The notes under the pieces are model-generated. The model had not been told where the DNA came from and ran no database searches. It saw nothing but the letters and a program-made list of their open reading frames with translations. Shown here piece by piece: positions 8,274 to 16,233 of a stretch of DNA of 64,000 nucleotides. How positions within the stretch are numbered: the stretch's first letter is position 1; each line of letters begins with the position of its first letter. This stretch comes from Christensenella massiliensis (lineage in GTDB: Bacteria; Bacillota; Clostridia; Christensenellales; Christensenellaceae), in assembly GCA_900155415.1 (NCBI GenBank), contig LT700187.1, positions 930,001 through 994,000 of the forward strand, read 5' to 3'. The position numbers and the translations under genes were made by a program.

Positions 8274-9131
8274 ATGAACAGCATCAGCTTGAAAAACGTA
8301 AGCAAGGAATACCGGGATTTTGCCCTCCGGGACGTAAGCTTTACTGTGCCGCAGGGCAGCATCATGGGCCTCATCGGCGAAAACGGCGCGGGCAAGACCA
8401 CTGTCTTAAAGCTCGTTTTGAATATGATACGCGCGGACGCGGGCCGCATCGAGGTGTTCGGCCTCGACCATATCAAAAACGAACGGGAGATCAAGGAACA
8501 GATCGGCGTGGTGATGGAGGAAAGCTGCTTCTATGAAGCGCTGCGGTGCAAAGAAGCGGCGGCCATCCTGCGCAATCTCTTCAAAACGTGGGACGACGCG
8601 CTGTTCCGCACGTATGCGGAGCGCTTCGGCCTGCCGTGGGAAAAACAGCTGAAGGAATTTTCGCGGGGCATGAAGATGAAGCTGTCTATTGCGGCGGCGC
8701 TTTCCCACCGTCCGAGGCTTCTGATACTCGACGAGGCGACGAGCGGGCTCGATCCCGTTGTGCGCAGCGAGATATTGGACGTATTCCTCGATTTCATTCA
8801 GGATGAGGAGCATTCCATCCTCATTTCCTCGCATATCACGAGCGATCTGGAAAAGGTGGCGGACTATATTACCTTTCTTCACGAGGGCCGGGTGGTGCTC
8901 TCGGAGAACAAGGACAAAATGCTGTACGGCTATGGCATTCTGAAGTGTGGGGAAAAGGAATTCGCCCGGATCGCGCCGGAGGACGTCCTCCGCTGCCGCA
9001 GGTCCGCCTTCGGCTATGAGGTGCTGACTGCGGACAAAAACGCCGCGGCGCGCAAATATCCGGACCTCACGCTGGACAGCGCCGCCCTTGAGGACGTCAT
9101 GCTGCTTATGATAAAGGGGGAGACGGTATGA
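8274..9131 (+). CDS. ABC transporter ATP-binding protein
   Basis: 285 residues with an intact cassette: Walker A GENGAGKTT (residues 35-43), signature FSRGMKMKLSIA, Walker B LLILDEATSGLDP and switch region ISSHITSD. The C-terminal 60 residues are variable as in exporter ATPases of the BcrA/YtrB type. ATG at 8274 has AAAGGATAGG upstream. It overlaps the permease gene by 4 bp (ATGA), so the two are translationally coupled. It powers export or detoxification in the plasma membrane; the substrate is unknown. Confidence 0.88.
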   Translation: MNSISLKNVSKEYRDFALRDVSFTVPQGSIMGLIGENGAGKTTVLKLVLNMIRADAGRIEVFGLDHIKNEREIKEQIGVVMEESCFYEALRCKEAAAILRNLFKTWDDALFRTYAERFGLPWEKQLKEFSRGMKMKLSIAAALSHRPRLLILDEATSGLDPVVRSEILDVFLDFIQDEEHSILISSHITSDLEKVADYITFLHEGRVVLSENKDKMLYGYGILKCGEKEFARIAPEDVLRCRRSAFGYEVLTADKNAAARKYPDLTLDSAALEDVMLLMIKGETV

Positions 9132-9769
9132 AAGGCCTTTTGCTGAAAGAGATTCTGGGGATCAAAAGCTTTTTGAAAATGTATCTCTTCATCATCGCGG
9201 TCTGCATCATTCCTGTTGCGGTCTCGCAGAACGGAAGCTTTTCATCGGGCTTTGCCATCGGCGTCTGTACGTTCGTGGGCATCATGATGTGCTTTGTTTC
9301 GTTCAACTACGATGCCGTCAGCAAGTGGGATAAATTCGTCCTTACGCTCCCGTTCACGCGGGAGCAGATCGTCCGCTCGAAATACCTGTTTTCCCTCATC
9401 ATGATAGGCGTCGGAATGGGCATGGGGCTCGCGGTCTCCGCCGTGCTTGCGGCGGTGAGCGGCACGGGCCTCGGGCCGGAGGTCTTTTTTACGATGGTGT
9501 TTCTTGTGGCCTGCGGCCTGCTTTCCATCAGTGTCATCATTCCGCTGATCTTCAAATTCGGGGTGGAAAAAAGCCGCATCATCGTGATCGTTATTTTTCT
9601 TGTGCCGTTTATGACGTTCATCGGGCTGTTTGGGAACGGAACGGTAGATGACGCGGCAGTGGAGGCGGCCTTTTCCGTCCTTTTGTGGCTGCTGCCCCTC
9701 TGCGGCGCAGCAGCGCTTGCGGTGTCCTATCCCGCATCCGTGCACATTTACCGGAAAAAAGAGGTATAA
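9128..9769 (+). CDS. ABC-2 type permease of the YtrA-controlled exporter
   Basis: 213 residues with six hydrophobic segments (roughly residues 12-30, 40-60, 88-112, 115-140, 145-165, 180-200) and no soluble domain. It starts inside the stop region of the ATPase gene and is followed by a strong terminator at 9791, so it ends a three-gene operon. Family: small ABC-2 membrane proteins that partner a single ATPase, often in peptide-antibiotic resistance. Confidence 0.8.
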   Translation: MKGLLLKEILGIKSFLKMYLFIIAVCIIPVAVSQNGSFSSGFAIGVCTFVGIMMCFVSFNYDAVSKWDKFVLTLPFTREQIVRSKYLFSLIMIGVGMGMGLAVSAVLAAVSGTGLGPEVFFTMVFLVACGLLSISVIIPLIFKFGVEKSRIIVIVIFLVPFMTFIGLFGNGTVDDAAVEAAFSVLLWLLPLCGAAALAVSYPASVHIYRKKEV

Positions 9770-9790
9770 GAAAAACAAGAAAAGAAGCAA

Positions 9791-9828
9791 AAGGCCGCGG
9801 GCACAGGCAGAGGCGCCGCGGCCTTTTT
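9791..9828 (+). terminator. Rho-independent terminator of the GntR/ABC operon
   Basis: A 10-bp stem AAGGCCGCGG (9791-9800) / CCGCGGCCTT (9816-9825) followed by a T run, 22 bp after the permease stop. Confidence 0.9.
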
Positions 9829-9922
9829 ACGGCATTTTCCTAATTTGCTTCAGAAAAGCCCGGTCCGCCGCTCCCGTTTTCCTTGCGGCAACAACGCTTT
9901 TTGATCCCGTTTTCCCATTAAA

Positions 9923-9944
9923 AAACCGCCCTTTCGAGCGGTTT
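9923..9944 (-). terminator. Rho-independent terminator of the minus-strand island
   Basis: AAACCGC / GCGGTTT stem (9923-9929 and 9938-9944); on the minus strand it is followed by a run of Ts. It sits just past the stop of the gene ending at 9963. Confidence 0.75.
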
Positions 9945-9962
9945 ATCTCATTACTAACAGTC

Positions 9963-10349
9963 CTATGCTTCATCATCAGCATATTTTCGATTTTCGCAAT
10001 GCTCACATATCTCGCGCCAGTTTTCTTTTTCCTTAAAAGAATCCGCAAGGTAGCTTTCGCTTATCAGCCCTTCAGAAATCCCAACTATCATTGCACAAAT
10101 TCCAGAACCTAACATTTCATCAGTCAACGGACACATGACTTCTGTATGTTCTTTGGATTCCGGCTTGTAAGTAATGCCGCCATCTCCATTATATGGTTTT
10201 TTGTGGTCTACCCATAATTGCCATATTTCAATCGGAATACCATTAGGATATGCCTTGCATTTGCGATTGCCTATATAGTGAGCGCAATATTCGCACTGCG
10301 CACTTCCTAAATTCGTATCGTCAAGCACTACCTCTTTATCTTTTTTCAT
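9963..10349 (-). CDS. Small two-module cysteine-rich protein of unknown function
   Basis: 128 residues. The N-terminal half has QCEYCAHYIGNRKCKAYPNG and a DHKKPYNGDGGI stretch, a pattern recalled from widespread small uncharacterised proteins. The C-terminal 55 residues (from MCPLTDEMLGSGIC to FKEKENWREICEHCENRKY) are clearly homologous to the separate 68-residue protein encoded at 10452-10658. Four spaced cysteines in that module suggest metal binding. No function is assigned. Position at the end of a toxin-like cluster would fit an immunity-type protein, which is inference. Base composition is AT-richer than the flanks. Confidence 0.6.
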   Translation of the reverse strand: MKKDKEVVLDDTNLGSAQCEYCAHYIGNRKCKAYPNGIPIEIWQLWVDHKKPYNGDGGITYKPESKEHTEVMCPLTDEMLGSGICAMIVGISEGLISESYLADSFKEKENWREICEHCENRKYADDEA

Positions 10350-10451
10350 ATCTATTTCCGCCGTTCAAAAGTATATCTCAAATCATATTTCCGTGCCAAT
10401 ACATCGACAATGTGTCTAATATATGATATTTCAAGTCCTGCGCTTTCACCT

Positions 10452-10658
10452 TTATGCCTCGCTATTGACGTACTTGCGGTTATCACAACTCAAACATATC
10501 TCGCGCCAGTTTTCTTTTTCCTTAAAACGGTCTTGCAGTACACGTTCCTTAATAAATCCATCTGTTATATCTGTTACTGCTACGCAATCGCCCGCGCTCA
10601 ACATTTCGTCAATCAACGGACACATAACGCGGCTCGGATATTCGACATCACCCGCCAT
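10452..10658 (-). CDS. 68-residue CxxC protein overlapping the toxin-like gene; possible immunity protein
   Basis: Starts with ATG at 10658, 11 bp inside the 3' end of the gene at 10648-10935, with GGGAGGTG upstream of the ATG. The sequence VMCPLIDEMLSAGDC... FKEKENWREICLSCDNRKY matches the C-terminal half of the 128-residue protein at 9963. The nucleotide sequence at 10495-10527 is nearly identical to that at 10004-10037, so this is a recent duplication. Overlap with a nuclease-like toxin domain is the arrangement expected for an immunity gene, but no immunity family is recognised. Confidence 0.55.
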   Translation of the reverse strand: MAGDVEYPSRVMCPLIDEMLSAGDCVAVTDITDGFIKERVLQDRFKEKENWREICLSCDNRKYVNSEA

Positions 10659-10935
10659 ATTTTTTTAGCACCTCCCTCATAGCCTTTACGCTGTCCGTAA
10701 ATTCGTTCTCTTTGTATGCAGTCCTGATATTTCCCGTCTTTTTGTTAACGGACGCGCACCCCTCTGCGCTGTAATAGTTCTCAAACTCACCTTTCCGTTT
10801 GTTAACAGAAGCTTTCGTATTTGCTATAAATTGTTTTGCCGCATCTTCCGTTACGCCATATTCCCGCTCTTTACCGATAGGATTATCGTCAAAATGCAAA
10901 AGCTCAATATGTATCGATTCCGGGGGCAAATGCAC
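10648..10935 (-). pseudogene. Orphan C-terminal toxin tip, phage BECR-type nuclease-like, without its carrier
   Basis: About 95 residues from a possible GTG at 10935; the frame is open upstream to a TAA at 10984-10986 with no ATG and no convincing ribosome binding site. The pattern VHLPPESIHIELLHFDDNPI, GKEREYGVTEDAAKQFI, NTKASV, FENYYSAEGCASV and GNIRTAYKENEF resembles, from memory, the C-terminal nuclease domain (phage barnase-EndoU-colicin-RelE-like) found at the end of MuF-type phage head proteins. The carrier protein is missing, so this is either a displaced toxin cassette or a phage remnant. The match is by motif recall and needs a profile search. Confidence 0.5.
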
Positions 10936-11061
10936 TTCGCCTTTAATCCCTACCGCTTTTATCTTTGATACTATTCTACCATTTTACCGCTTTGTTTCAA
11001 TGCTTTTCGCCCCTTGCTTCTCCGCACAAACCGCCTTTCCGCTCATGCTCCGGCCAACCAA

Positions 11062-11083
11062 AACCCGCCCTTTTGGGGCGGTT
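11062..11083 (-). terminator. GC-rich hairpin at the end of the 61-residue gene
   Basis: AACCCGCCC (11062-11070) pairs with GGGCGGTT (11076-11083) across TTTTG. On the minus strand it is followed by TTTGG, only a weak T run. It abuts the stop codon at 11083. Confidence 0.5.
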
Positions 11084-11268
11084 CAGTCTATTTCCTCGAT
11101 CATCGTAGCTTCTTCTCCCAAGCACGCTTTGACAAATTTATCAAAGGCCGCCTGTTCTTCCGGCGTTGGATCATCTATCGTCAATACCCAACGACTATAC
11201 CCATATTGATCTCTCTCGTCTCCGGGTTTGATCTTCCCCCACAAAATCTTAGGTGGACACATCAGCAT
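11083..11268 (-). CDS. Small hypothetical protein (61 residues)
   Basis: Not recognised. The sequence contains YGYSRWVLTIDDPTPEEQAAFDKF and ends in an acidic tail (TMIEEID). It lies in the AT-richer minus-strand island between other tiny genes and ends in a hairpin. It might be a phage accessory or immunity-type protein; nothing in it decides. Confidence 0.45.
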   Translation of the reverse strand: MLMCPPKILWGKIKPGDERDQYGYSRWVLTIDDPTPEEQAAFDKFVKACLGEEATMIEEID

Positions 11269-11315
11269 ACTACAATCCTCCCAGCATAAGCTTTAAAATA
11301 TCTGCTGTTTTTCGC

Positions 11316-11576
11316 TTATTGCTCTACGCTTTTGGGCCTCAACCAAAGCAGAGTATCGATCTGGTCTTGATCTATTTCTATATCAAAGGCTCCATCTCCG
11401 TCTCCCCAAAAATGCAACCCTCTTCGTTCGACTTCTGCGTGCGAGATTTCATCATCACTATATTCATTGAATCGCTCCTGTGCGTATTTAAGCTGCTCCG
11501 GCGTATACTGTGCAAGCGCTTCCTTGTGGAACCAATTTCTTATATCCCTATCTGATTTCTGTGTATTTCCATCCAT
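11316..11576 (-). CDS. Small acidic hypothetical protein (86 residues)
   Basis: Not recognised. Starts with ATG at 11576; the first half is helical and charged (FHKEALAQYTPEQLKYAQERF), the second acidic with a GDGDGAFDIEID stretch. The start lies inside the 3' end of the gene at 11548-11757 (29-bp overlap), which suggests one small operon on the minus strand. Confidence 0.45.
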   Translation of the reverse strand: MDGNTQKSDRDIRNWFHKEALAQYTPEQLKYAQERFNEYSDDEISHAEVERRGLHFWGDGDGAFDIEIDQDQIDTLLWLRPKSVEQ

Positions 11577-11757
11577 ACTTTTCAGCCATCTCCTTTATCG
11601 CAGCACGTCTACTACCGCACTTTTTCATTAGGTCAGCCAACTCTGCTTCGATACGCACCTCATTTTCAATGCGCACACCATTTCCAATCCTATCTATTTT
11701 TCCGTTTGCAGCCTGTACGCCGCAGACAACAAGCATTTTGTTTTTGTTCACTGCCAA
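11548..11757 (-). CDS. Small hypothetical protein (about 69 residues)
   Basis: Not recognised. The start is uncertain: TTG at 11757 or the ATG seven codons later. A lysine-rich C-terminal part (LADLMKKCGSRRAAIKEMAEKYGWKY) could be a helix-turn-helix-like helical pair but there is no family match from memory. It is the first gene of the low-G+C minus-strand cluster, and the MATE gene ends about 100 bp upstream of it. Confidence 0.4.
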   Translation of the reverse strand: MAVNKNKMLVVCGVQAANGKIDRIGNGVRIENEVRIEAELADLMKKCGSRRAAIKEMAEKYGWKYTEIR

Positions 11758-11861
11758 TAAATATATTCCCGCCTGAAAAGAAAAAGTTTTTCATACAGGC
11801 CGCCATTGAAGCGGTTCCTTCAATGCTTTTTGTATTTGAAAAGACCTCCGTTTTTATAGCA

Positions 11862-13262
11862 TCAGCTTTCCGCCGCAAGCGCGGCCGCCTCTTCGTCGAG
11901 CTGCTTCATAGAGCGGCGGAACTGGACGGTGAACACGATGGCAGTCGTTGCGACGGCAATAGCGTCCGCCACGGGCTCCGCGAGATAGACTGCGAACACC
12001 TTGTCGGGAATCAGCGCGGGCAGGAGGTAGATGAGCGGGATGAGCAGCAAAATTTTACGGAAAACGGCGAGGAACAGGGACGTTTTTGCGTTGCCGAGCG
12101 CAATGAACGTCTGCTGGCAGGCGATCTGTACGCCGAACACCACCGTTGAGGCCATATAAATGCGCAGTGCGTAGACGGTCATATCCATCAGGGCGGGGTC
12201 TTTGGTAAAAATGGAAGCCAAGACCTGCGGCGCGAACATGGCGAGCGCCCACAGGGCCGCCGAATAGAGGACGCTTGCGATGAGCAAAAGGCGGAACGCC
12301 TGCTTCACCCGTCCGGAATTGCGCGCGCCGTAGTTGAAGCTCACGATGGGCTGCGCGCCCTGCGAAAGCCCCATGAGGGGCAGGAGGGAGAACTGCATCA
12401 CCGTGGTAAGGATGGTCATCGCGCCCACGGCGATATCGCCGCCGTATTGCTGGAGAGAGGCGTTGAAGCATACCGCGATCACGCTTTCGGTGAACTGCAT
12501 GATGAACGGCGAAAGCCCGAGCAGCACGCACGGCAGCAGCACGGAGGCCTCGGGCCGGAGGTTTTTCGGGCGCAGGCGCACGATGGCGCGCTTCCCGGCG
12601 AGAAAACAAAACACCCAAATGCAGGATACGGCCTGCGAGAGGATGGTCGCAAGCGCCGCGCCCGCAACGCCAAGATCAAAGGTGAAGATGAAGATGGGGT
12701 CCAAAACGATGTTGAGGGCCGCGCCGATGAGCACGGTCAGCATGCCTGTTTTGGCAAAGCCCTGCGCCGTGATGAACGGGTTGAGGCCGAGGGCGATCTG
12801 CACGAACACCGTCCCTGCGGCATAGATGGGCATATACTGCATGGCATAGGCGATGGTGTCCGCGCTCGCGCCGAACAGCATCAGCATGGGCCGCCCGAAC
12901 ACGAGAAAAACGGCGGTGAGCGCGCCCGCGAGAATCAGGAGCAGGGTGGTGCAGTTGCCGAGTATCTTTTCCGCGGCGGGATAATCGCCCCGCCCCATCA
13001 TGATGGACGCGCGGGGCGCGCCGCCCATGCCCGCGAGCGCCGCGAACGCGGAGATGATCATGATGAGCGGCATACACACGCCCACCCCCGTCAGGGCCTG
13101 CGCGCCGATCACGTCGATATGGCCGATATACATACGGTCCACCATATTATACAGCACGTTGACGACCTGTGCGGCCACGGTGGGTATGGCAAGACGGAAC
13201 AAAAGCCTGCCTACCTTTCCCGTGCCGAGGTCTGTTTTTTCGTTTTGTACTGCCGTATCCAT
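11862..13262 (-). CDS. MATE-family multidrug efflux protein
   Basis: 466 residues with about twelve hydrophobic helices in two similar halves, the usual MATE size. Recognisable are the N-terminal GKVGRLLFRLAIPTVAAQVVNVLYNMVDRMYIGHI and the central SPFIMQFTESVIAV and MGLSQGAQPIVSFNYGA motifs (each shown in part). MATE proteins export cationic drugs using Na+ or H+ gradients. AGGAGGAAA precedes the ATG. It follows a MarR-type gene by 10 bp in the same direction, so it is probably derepressed by that regulator's ligand. Confidence 0.93.
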   Translation of the reverse strand: MDTAVQNEKTDLGTGKVGRLLFRLAIPTVAAQVVNVLYNMVDRMYIGHIDVIGAQALTGVGVCMPLIMIISAFAALAGMGGAPRASIMMGRGDYPAAEKILGNCTTLLLILAGALTAVFLVFGRPMLMLFGASADTIAYAMQYMPIYAAGTVFVQIALGLNPFITAQGFAKTGMLTVLIGAALNIVLDPIFIFTFDLGVAGAALATILSQAVSCIWVFCFLAGKRAIVRLRPKNLRPEASVLLPCVLLGLSPFIMQFTESVIAVCFNASLQQYGGDIAVGAMTILTTVMQFSLLPLMGLSQGAQPIVSFNYGARNSGRVKQAFRLLLIASVLYSAALWALAMFAPQVLASIFTKDPALMDMTVYALRIYMASTVVFGVQIACQQTFIALGNAKTSLFLAVFRKILLLIPLIYLLPALIPDKVFAVYLAEPVADAIAVATTAIVFTVQFRRSMKQLDEEAAALAAES

Positions 13263-13272
13263 TGCTTTCCTC

Positions 13273-13713
13273 CTATACCGTTTCCAGTTTTTCGCACAGC
13301 CGCTCGAACACAGCAGAGATCACGGCGCGTTCCCCGGGCGTGGTCATGCCTCCGAGCAGCGCAAGGAACGCCTCCTGCGCGCCGTGCAGGGCGTGCAGGG
13401 CGGGGGCTGCCGCCTCCGTCAAAACAAGGTGCGTATACCGGCGGTCCCTCCGGTCGGTGTGCAGCGTAAGATAGCCGCGCGCGGAAAGAGACTCCACCGC
13501 CTTGGAAACGAGCGCCTTGGAGACGGAGCGGTATTTCACGACGTCCATCGCCGTATCGAACCCCGGATTGTTGGAAAGGAACAAAAGCACGTCCGCCTCC
13601 CCCTGCGACAGGCCGAACGGCTCCGCAGCCCTTGCGCATTCCCTTTCATACAGCTTTTTCAGCTTCCGGCTCAAATAGAGCAGCGGACGCAGATAGCGTT
13701 CCTCATGCTGCAT
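13273..13713 (-). CDS. MarR-family transcriptional regulator
   Basis: 146 residues; winged HTH in the middle (LSQGEADVLLFLSNNPGFD, KALVSKAVESLSARGYL, DRRDRRYTHLVLT). ATG at 13713 with AGGAGGG upstream. It is the first gene of a two-gene operon with the MATE pump and likely represses it. The promoter at 13763-13791 on the minus strand fits the start. Confidence 0.92.
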   Translation of the reverse strand: MQHEERYLRPLLYLSRKLKKLYERECARAAEPFGLSQGEADVLLFLSNNPGFDTAMDVVKYRSVSKALVSKAVESLSARGYLTLHTDRRDRRYTHLVLTEAAAPALHALHGAQEAFLALLGGMTTPGERAVISAVFERLCEKLETV

Positions 13714-13762
13714 ATATGCAGGCCCTCCTATCGTTCCTGAGTAAACGGTTCAATTATAAACT

Positions 13763-13791
13763 ATTTTAACGGGCCGCGGATACCCTGTCAA
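13763..13791 (-). promoter_or_regulatory. Promoter of the marR-MATE operon
   Basis: Minus strand TTGACA (13786-13791), 17-bp spacer, TAAAAT (13763-13768). The AT-rich stretch just downstream (13740-13762) is the likely MarR operator, although its symmetry is imperfect. Confidence 0.75.
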
Positions 13792-13938
13792 GGGAATGGC
13801 TTTGGAAAAGGCGGGCGGGGCAGGGAACGGGCACGCCAAAGAAAGATACGCAAATAAAAACGATAAGCGTGCGCGCGGCATTTAGAAAAGGAGGCCCGCC
13901 GTATGGAAAGCGCTGCGGCCGGGCATATCCCCCTCCGC

Positions 13939-13967
13939 ATGACAAACGCCTCCCGATTTTATATAAT
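13939..13967 (+). promoter_or_regulatory. Promoter of the zinc alcohol dehydrogenase gene
   Basis: ATGACA (13939-13944), 17-bp spacer, TATAAT (13962-13967). Its position downstream of an alternative ATG at 13903 argues for the ATG at 13993 as the real start. Confidence 0.75.
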
Positions 13968-13992
13968 AAGAAAGAAAGTAAGGAGGCGGAAG

Positions 13993-15039
13993 ATGAAAGC
14001 TGTCGTATTTGAGGAAAAAGGAAGATTTACGCTTACGGAACGCCCCGTTCCGAAGCTGGAAAAAGAAACGGACGCGGTCGTGCGGGTGACGCTCGCGTCC
14101 ATCTGCTCGAGCGACCTGCACATAAAACACGGAAGCGTTCCGCGGGCAAAGGCGGGCGTTATTGTGGGCCATGAAATGGTGGGCGTGGTGGAAGAGGTTG
14201 GCAAAGACGTAAAAACAGTGCGGCCGGGCGACCGGGTGACGGTCAACGTGGAAACGTTCTGCGGACACTGTTTTTTTTGCCGGCGCGGTTTTGTCAACAA
14301 CTGCACGGACGAAAACGGCGGCTGGGCGCTCGGCTGCCGCATCGACGGCGGGCAGGCGGAATATGTGCGCGTTCCCTTTGCAGACAGCGGCCTTGACCGG
14401 ATCCCGGACGGAGTGACGGACGAACAGGCGCTTTTCGTGGGCGATATCCTCGCAACGGGCTATTGGGCCGCGCAGATCGGGGAGCTTCAAAAAAACGACA
14501 CGGCACTCGTGCTCGGCGCAGGGCCGACGGGCCTGTGCACGGCGGCATGCGCGCGCCTGTATGAGCCGGCGCACATCGTGATCGCAGACGTCGCGGAAGA
14601 GCGTCTCGCCCTCGCACGGAAAATGGGGATCGCGGATTTTGCGGTAAACCCGGAAAAAGAGGACGCCATGGCGCTGCTGCGCGGCCTGACGGATGGGCGC
14701 GGCGCGGACGTTGTGTTTGAAGTCGCCGGGGGGGAAAATACCTTCGGGCTCGCGTGGCGCGCGGCGCGCCCGAACGCGAACGTGTGCGTGGTCGCCATGT
14801 ACGACAGGCCGCAAATTCTCCCGCTCCCCGATATGTACGGGAAAAACCTCACGTTCAAAACGGGCGGGGTGGACGCGAACGCCTGCGGCAAAATTCTGGA
14901 GCTGATCGCGCAGGGCAGGCTCGATACGACGCCCCTCATCACGCACCGTTTCCCGCTCAGCCGGGCGATGGAGGCATACCGCCTGTTTGAGCGCAAGGAG
15001 GACGGCGTCGTCAAGATCGCACTCGATCCGCAGCGGTGA
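13993..15039 (+). CDS. Zinc-binding alcohol dehydrogenase family protein
   Basis: 348 residues, typical of medium-chain dehydrogenases. AAGGAGGCGG precedes the ATG at 13993. Catalytic zinc ligands lie in ASICSSDLHIKHG and VGHEMVGVVEEVG; the structural zinc site is CGHCFFCRRGFVNNC; the NAD(P) motif is LVLGAGPTGLCTAACA near residue 170. It resembles threonine/sorbitol/formaldehyde-type dehydrogenases but the substrate is unknown. It stands alone with its own promoter, upstream of the AraC gene. Confidence 0.87.
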   Translation: MKAVVFEEKGRFTLTERPVPKLEKETDAVVRVTLASICSSDLHIKHGSVPRAKAGVIVGHEMVGVVEEVGKDVKTVRPGDRVTVNVETFCGHCFFCRRGFVNNCTDENGGWALGCRIDGGQAEYVRVPFADSGLDRIPDGVTDEQALFVGDILATGYWAAQIGELQKNDTALVLGAGPTGLCTAACARLYEPAHIVIADVAEERLALARKMGIADFAVNPEKEDAMALLRGLTDGRGADVVFEVAGGENTFGLAWRAARPNANVCVVAMYDRPQILPLPDMYGKNLTFKTGGVDANACGKILELIAQGRLDTTPLITHRFPLSRAMEAYRLFERKEDGVVKIALDPQR

Positions 15040-15105
15040 CCGGGAAAAACAAGACGCGCAGCCCGGCGGACAGCTGCATGGCCCAAGGGCTCCCGGCGGT
15101 CCGCC

Positions 15106-15159
15106 TTGACAAATGAAGCGGCAGGGAGTATACTCCAATTGAGTTAGCATAAGCTAACT
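15106..15159 (+). promoter_or_regulatory. Promoter and inverted-repeat operator (box 1) of the AraC-type regulator gene
   Basis: TTGACA (15106-15111), 17 bp, TATACT (15129-15134). Directly downstream is AGTTAGC-ATAA-GCTAACT (15142-15159), a perfect 7-bp inverted repeat over the expected transcript start. Near-identical boxes occur at 16193 and 39542. Confidence 0.85.
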
Positions 15160-15190
15160 AATGAAGCGAAACGAGAATAGGAGAGATGTC

Positions 15191-16171
15191 ATGAATTGGG
15201 AATTTATTTTTCCCGGAAAGCTGCGGCGGGAGGGCACAGATGAGGAACGCACGCTCTACCGCATCGATTTTCCGGACGGCTTCGGCCGCCTGACGGCCTC
15301 GGAGGTCCTGCCCGGCGTCCTGCTCGTATTCAATGATTTCCATACCTCCTGCGGCTTCCGCAACGAAGCGCCCCGGCCCGGCTTTATCGAGATCAACCAC
15401 TGCCTGCGCGGGCGGTATGAATGCGTGCTGCGGGATGGGCGGCATCTTGGCCTCGGCCCGCAGGACCTTGCATTCAGCGATATGGGCAGCCCGGCGGACT
15501 ACTCCACGTTCGTATCCGGCGAATATTATGGACTCAGCATCCTCCTGCACATAGAGGAAGCGGAACGTGCGCTGAACTCCTTTTTAGGCGAACGGATCCA
15601 TATTGGCGAGCTGTTTGAGCACATTCTTTGCGAGGGGCTGTTCGTGCTGCGCGCAGACCCGGAGATCCAGCATATCGTATCCGAGATCTACCGTGCGCCT
15701 GCACGGGCACGGCACGGTTATTACAGGCTGAAAGCGGCGGAGCTCCTGCTGTTCGTCATGTTCCGGCGCGCGGACAGCGGAGCGCCGCTGTTCTCCGGCT
15801 ATTGCCGGGGAAGCGTACCGCGTGCGGAAGAGGCGGCCCGCCGTCTGACGGAGGACCTGAAGCGGCATTATACACTCGCGGAGCTTGCCGTTCTTTGCCG
15901 GGTGAGCGAAACGACGCTCAAAAAAGAATTTAAAAAGGTATACGGGGAAACGCCGGGGCAATATCTGAAGCGCAGGCGTATGGAGCAGGCGGCCCTGCTG
16001 CTTGGAACGACGAGGCTTTCCGTGGGCGAGGTCGCGGAGACGGTCGGCTACCGGAACGCGAGCAAATTTTCCGCCGCATTTACGGAGCGCTTCGGCATTT
16101 CTCCCCGGCTGTACAAAAAAGATGCCGTTTTGGAGCAAAACGCATGCTTTGGCGCTGGAACGATTCCTTGA
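15191..16171 (+). CDS. AraC-family transcriptional regulator of the ABC half-transporter operon
   Basis: 326 residues. ATG at 15191 is preferred over 15161 because ATAGGAGAGATGTC gives a proper ribosome binding site. The N-terminal effector domain (about 1-210) contains a beta-rich stretch (FIEINHCLRGRYECVLRDG); the C-terminal AraC domain has two HTHs (YTLAELAVLCRVSETTLKKEF and SVGEVAETVGYRNASKFSAAF). Regulators of this kind commonly sit before pairs of ABC half-transporters that import siderophores or related metal chelates, as with YbtA/PchR-type proteins. It is expected to activate the genes downstream in response to the imported ligand (inference). Confidence 0.88.
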   Translation: MNWEFIFPGKLRREGTDEERTLYRIDFPDGFGRLTASEVLPGVLLVFNDFHTSCGFRNEAPRPGFIEINHCLRGRYECVLRDGRHLGLGPQDLAFSDMGSPADYSTFVSGEYYGLSILLHIEEAERALNSFLGERIHIGELFEHILCEGLFVLRADPEIQHIVSEIYRAPARARHGYYRLKAAELLLFVMFRRADSGAPLFSGYCRGSVPRAEEAARRLTEDLKRHYTLAELAVLCRVSETTLKKEFKKVYGETPGQYLKRRRMEQAALLLGTTRLSVGEVAETVGYRNASKFSAAFTERFGISPRLYKKDAVLEQNACFGAGTIP

Positions 16172-16178
16172 AGCGGTT

Positions 16179-16208
16179 TATAATCGTCTAATGTTAGCGA
16201 ATGCTAAC
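16179..16208 (+). promoter_or_regulatory. -10 element and inverted-repeat operator (box 2) before the ABC pair
   Basis: TATAAT at 16179-16184 with only a weak -35, consistent with activator dependence, followed by GTTAGC-GAAT-GCTAAC (16193-16208). The box would cover the transcription start and so act as a repressor site. Confidence 0.8.
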
Positions 16209-16233
16209 CAACGAAAAGCAAGGAGGAGTTACA

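Noticed and set aside
9963-11757. Complete prophage
   Set aside because: No integrase, terminase, capsid or lysis genes and no attachment repeats are visible; only small remnants.
11804-11831. CATTGAA/TTCAATG hairpin with T run as a plus-strand terminator
   Set aside because: No plus-strand gene ends there and the stem is short and AT-rich; probably chance.
13903-13992. Upstream ATG at 13903 as start of the alcohol dehydrogenase
   Set aside because: A consensus-like promoter lies downstream of it and the extra 30 residues do not fit the family.
13882-15150. Long minus-strand frame opposite the zinc alcohol dehydrogenase
   Set aside because: The plus strand has both zinc sites and a Rossmann motif; the minus frame has no family features.
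16201-16233. ATG at 16201 as start of the first ABC half-transporter
   Set aside because: It falls inside the GTTAGC-N4-GCTAAC operator; GTG at 16234 has AGGAGG at the right distance.
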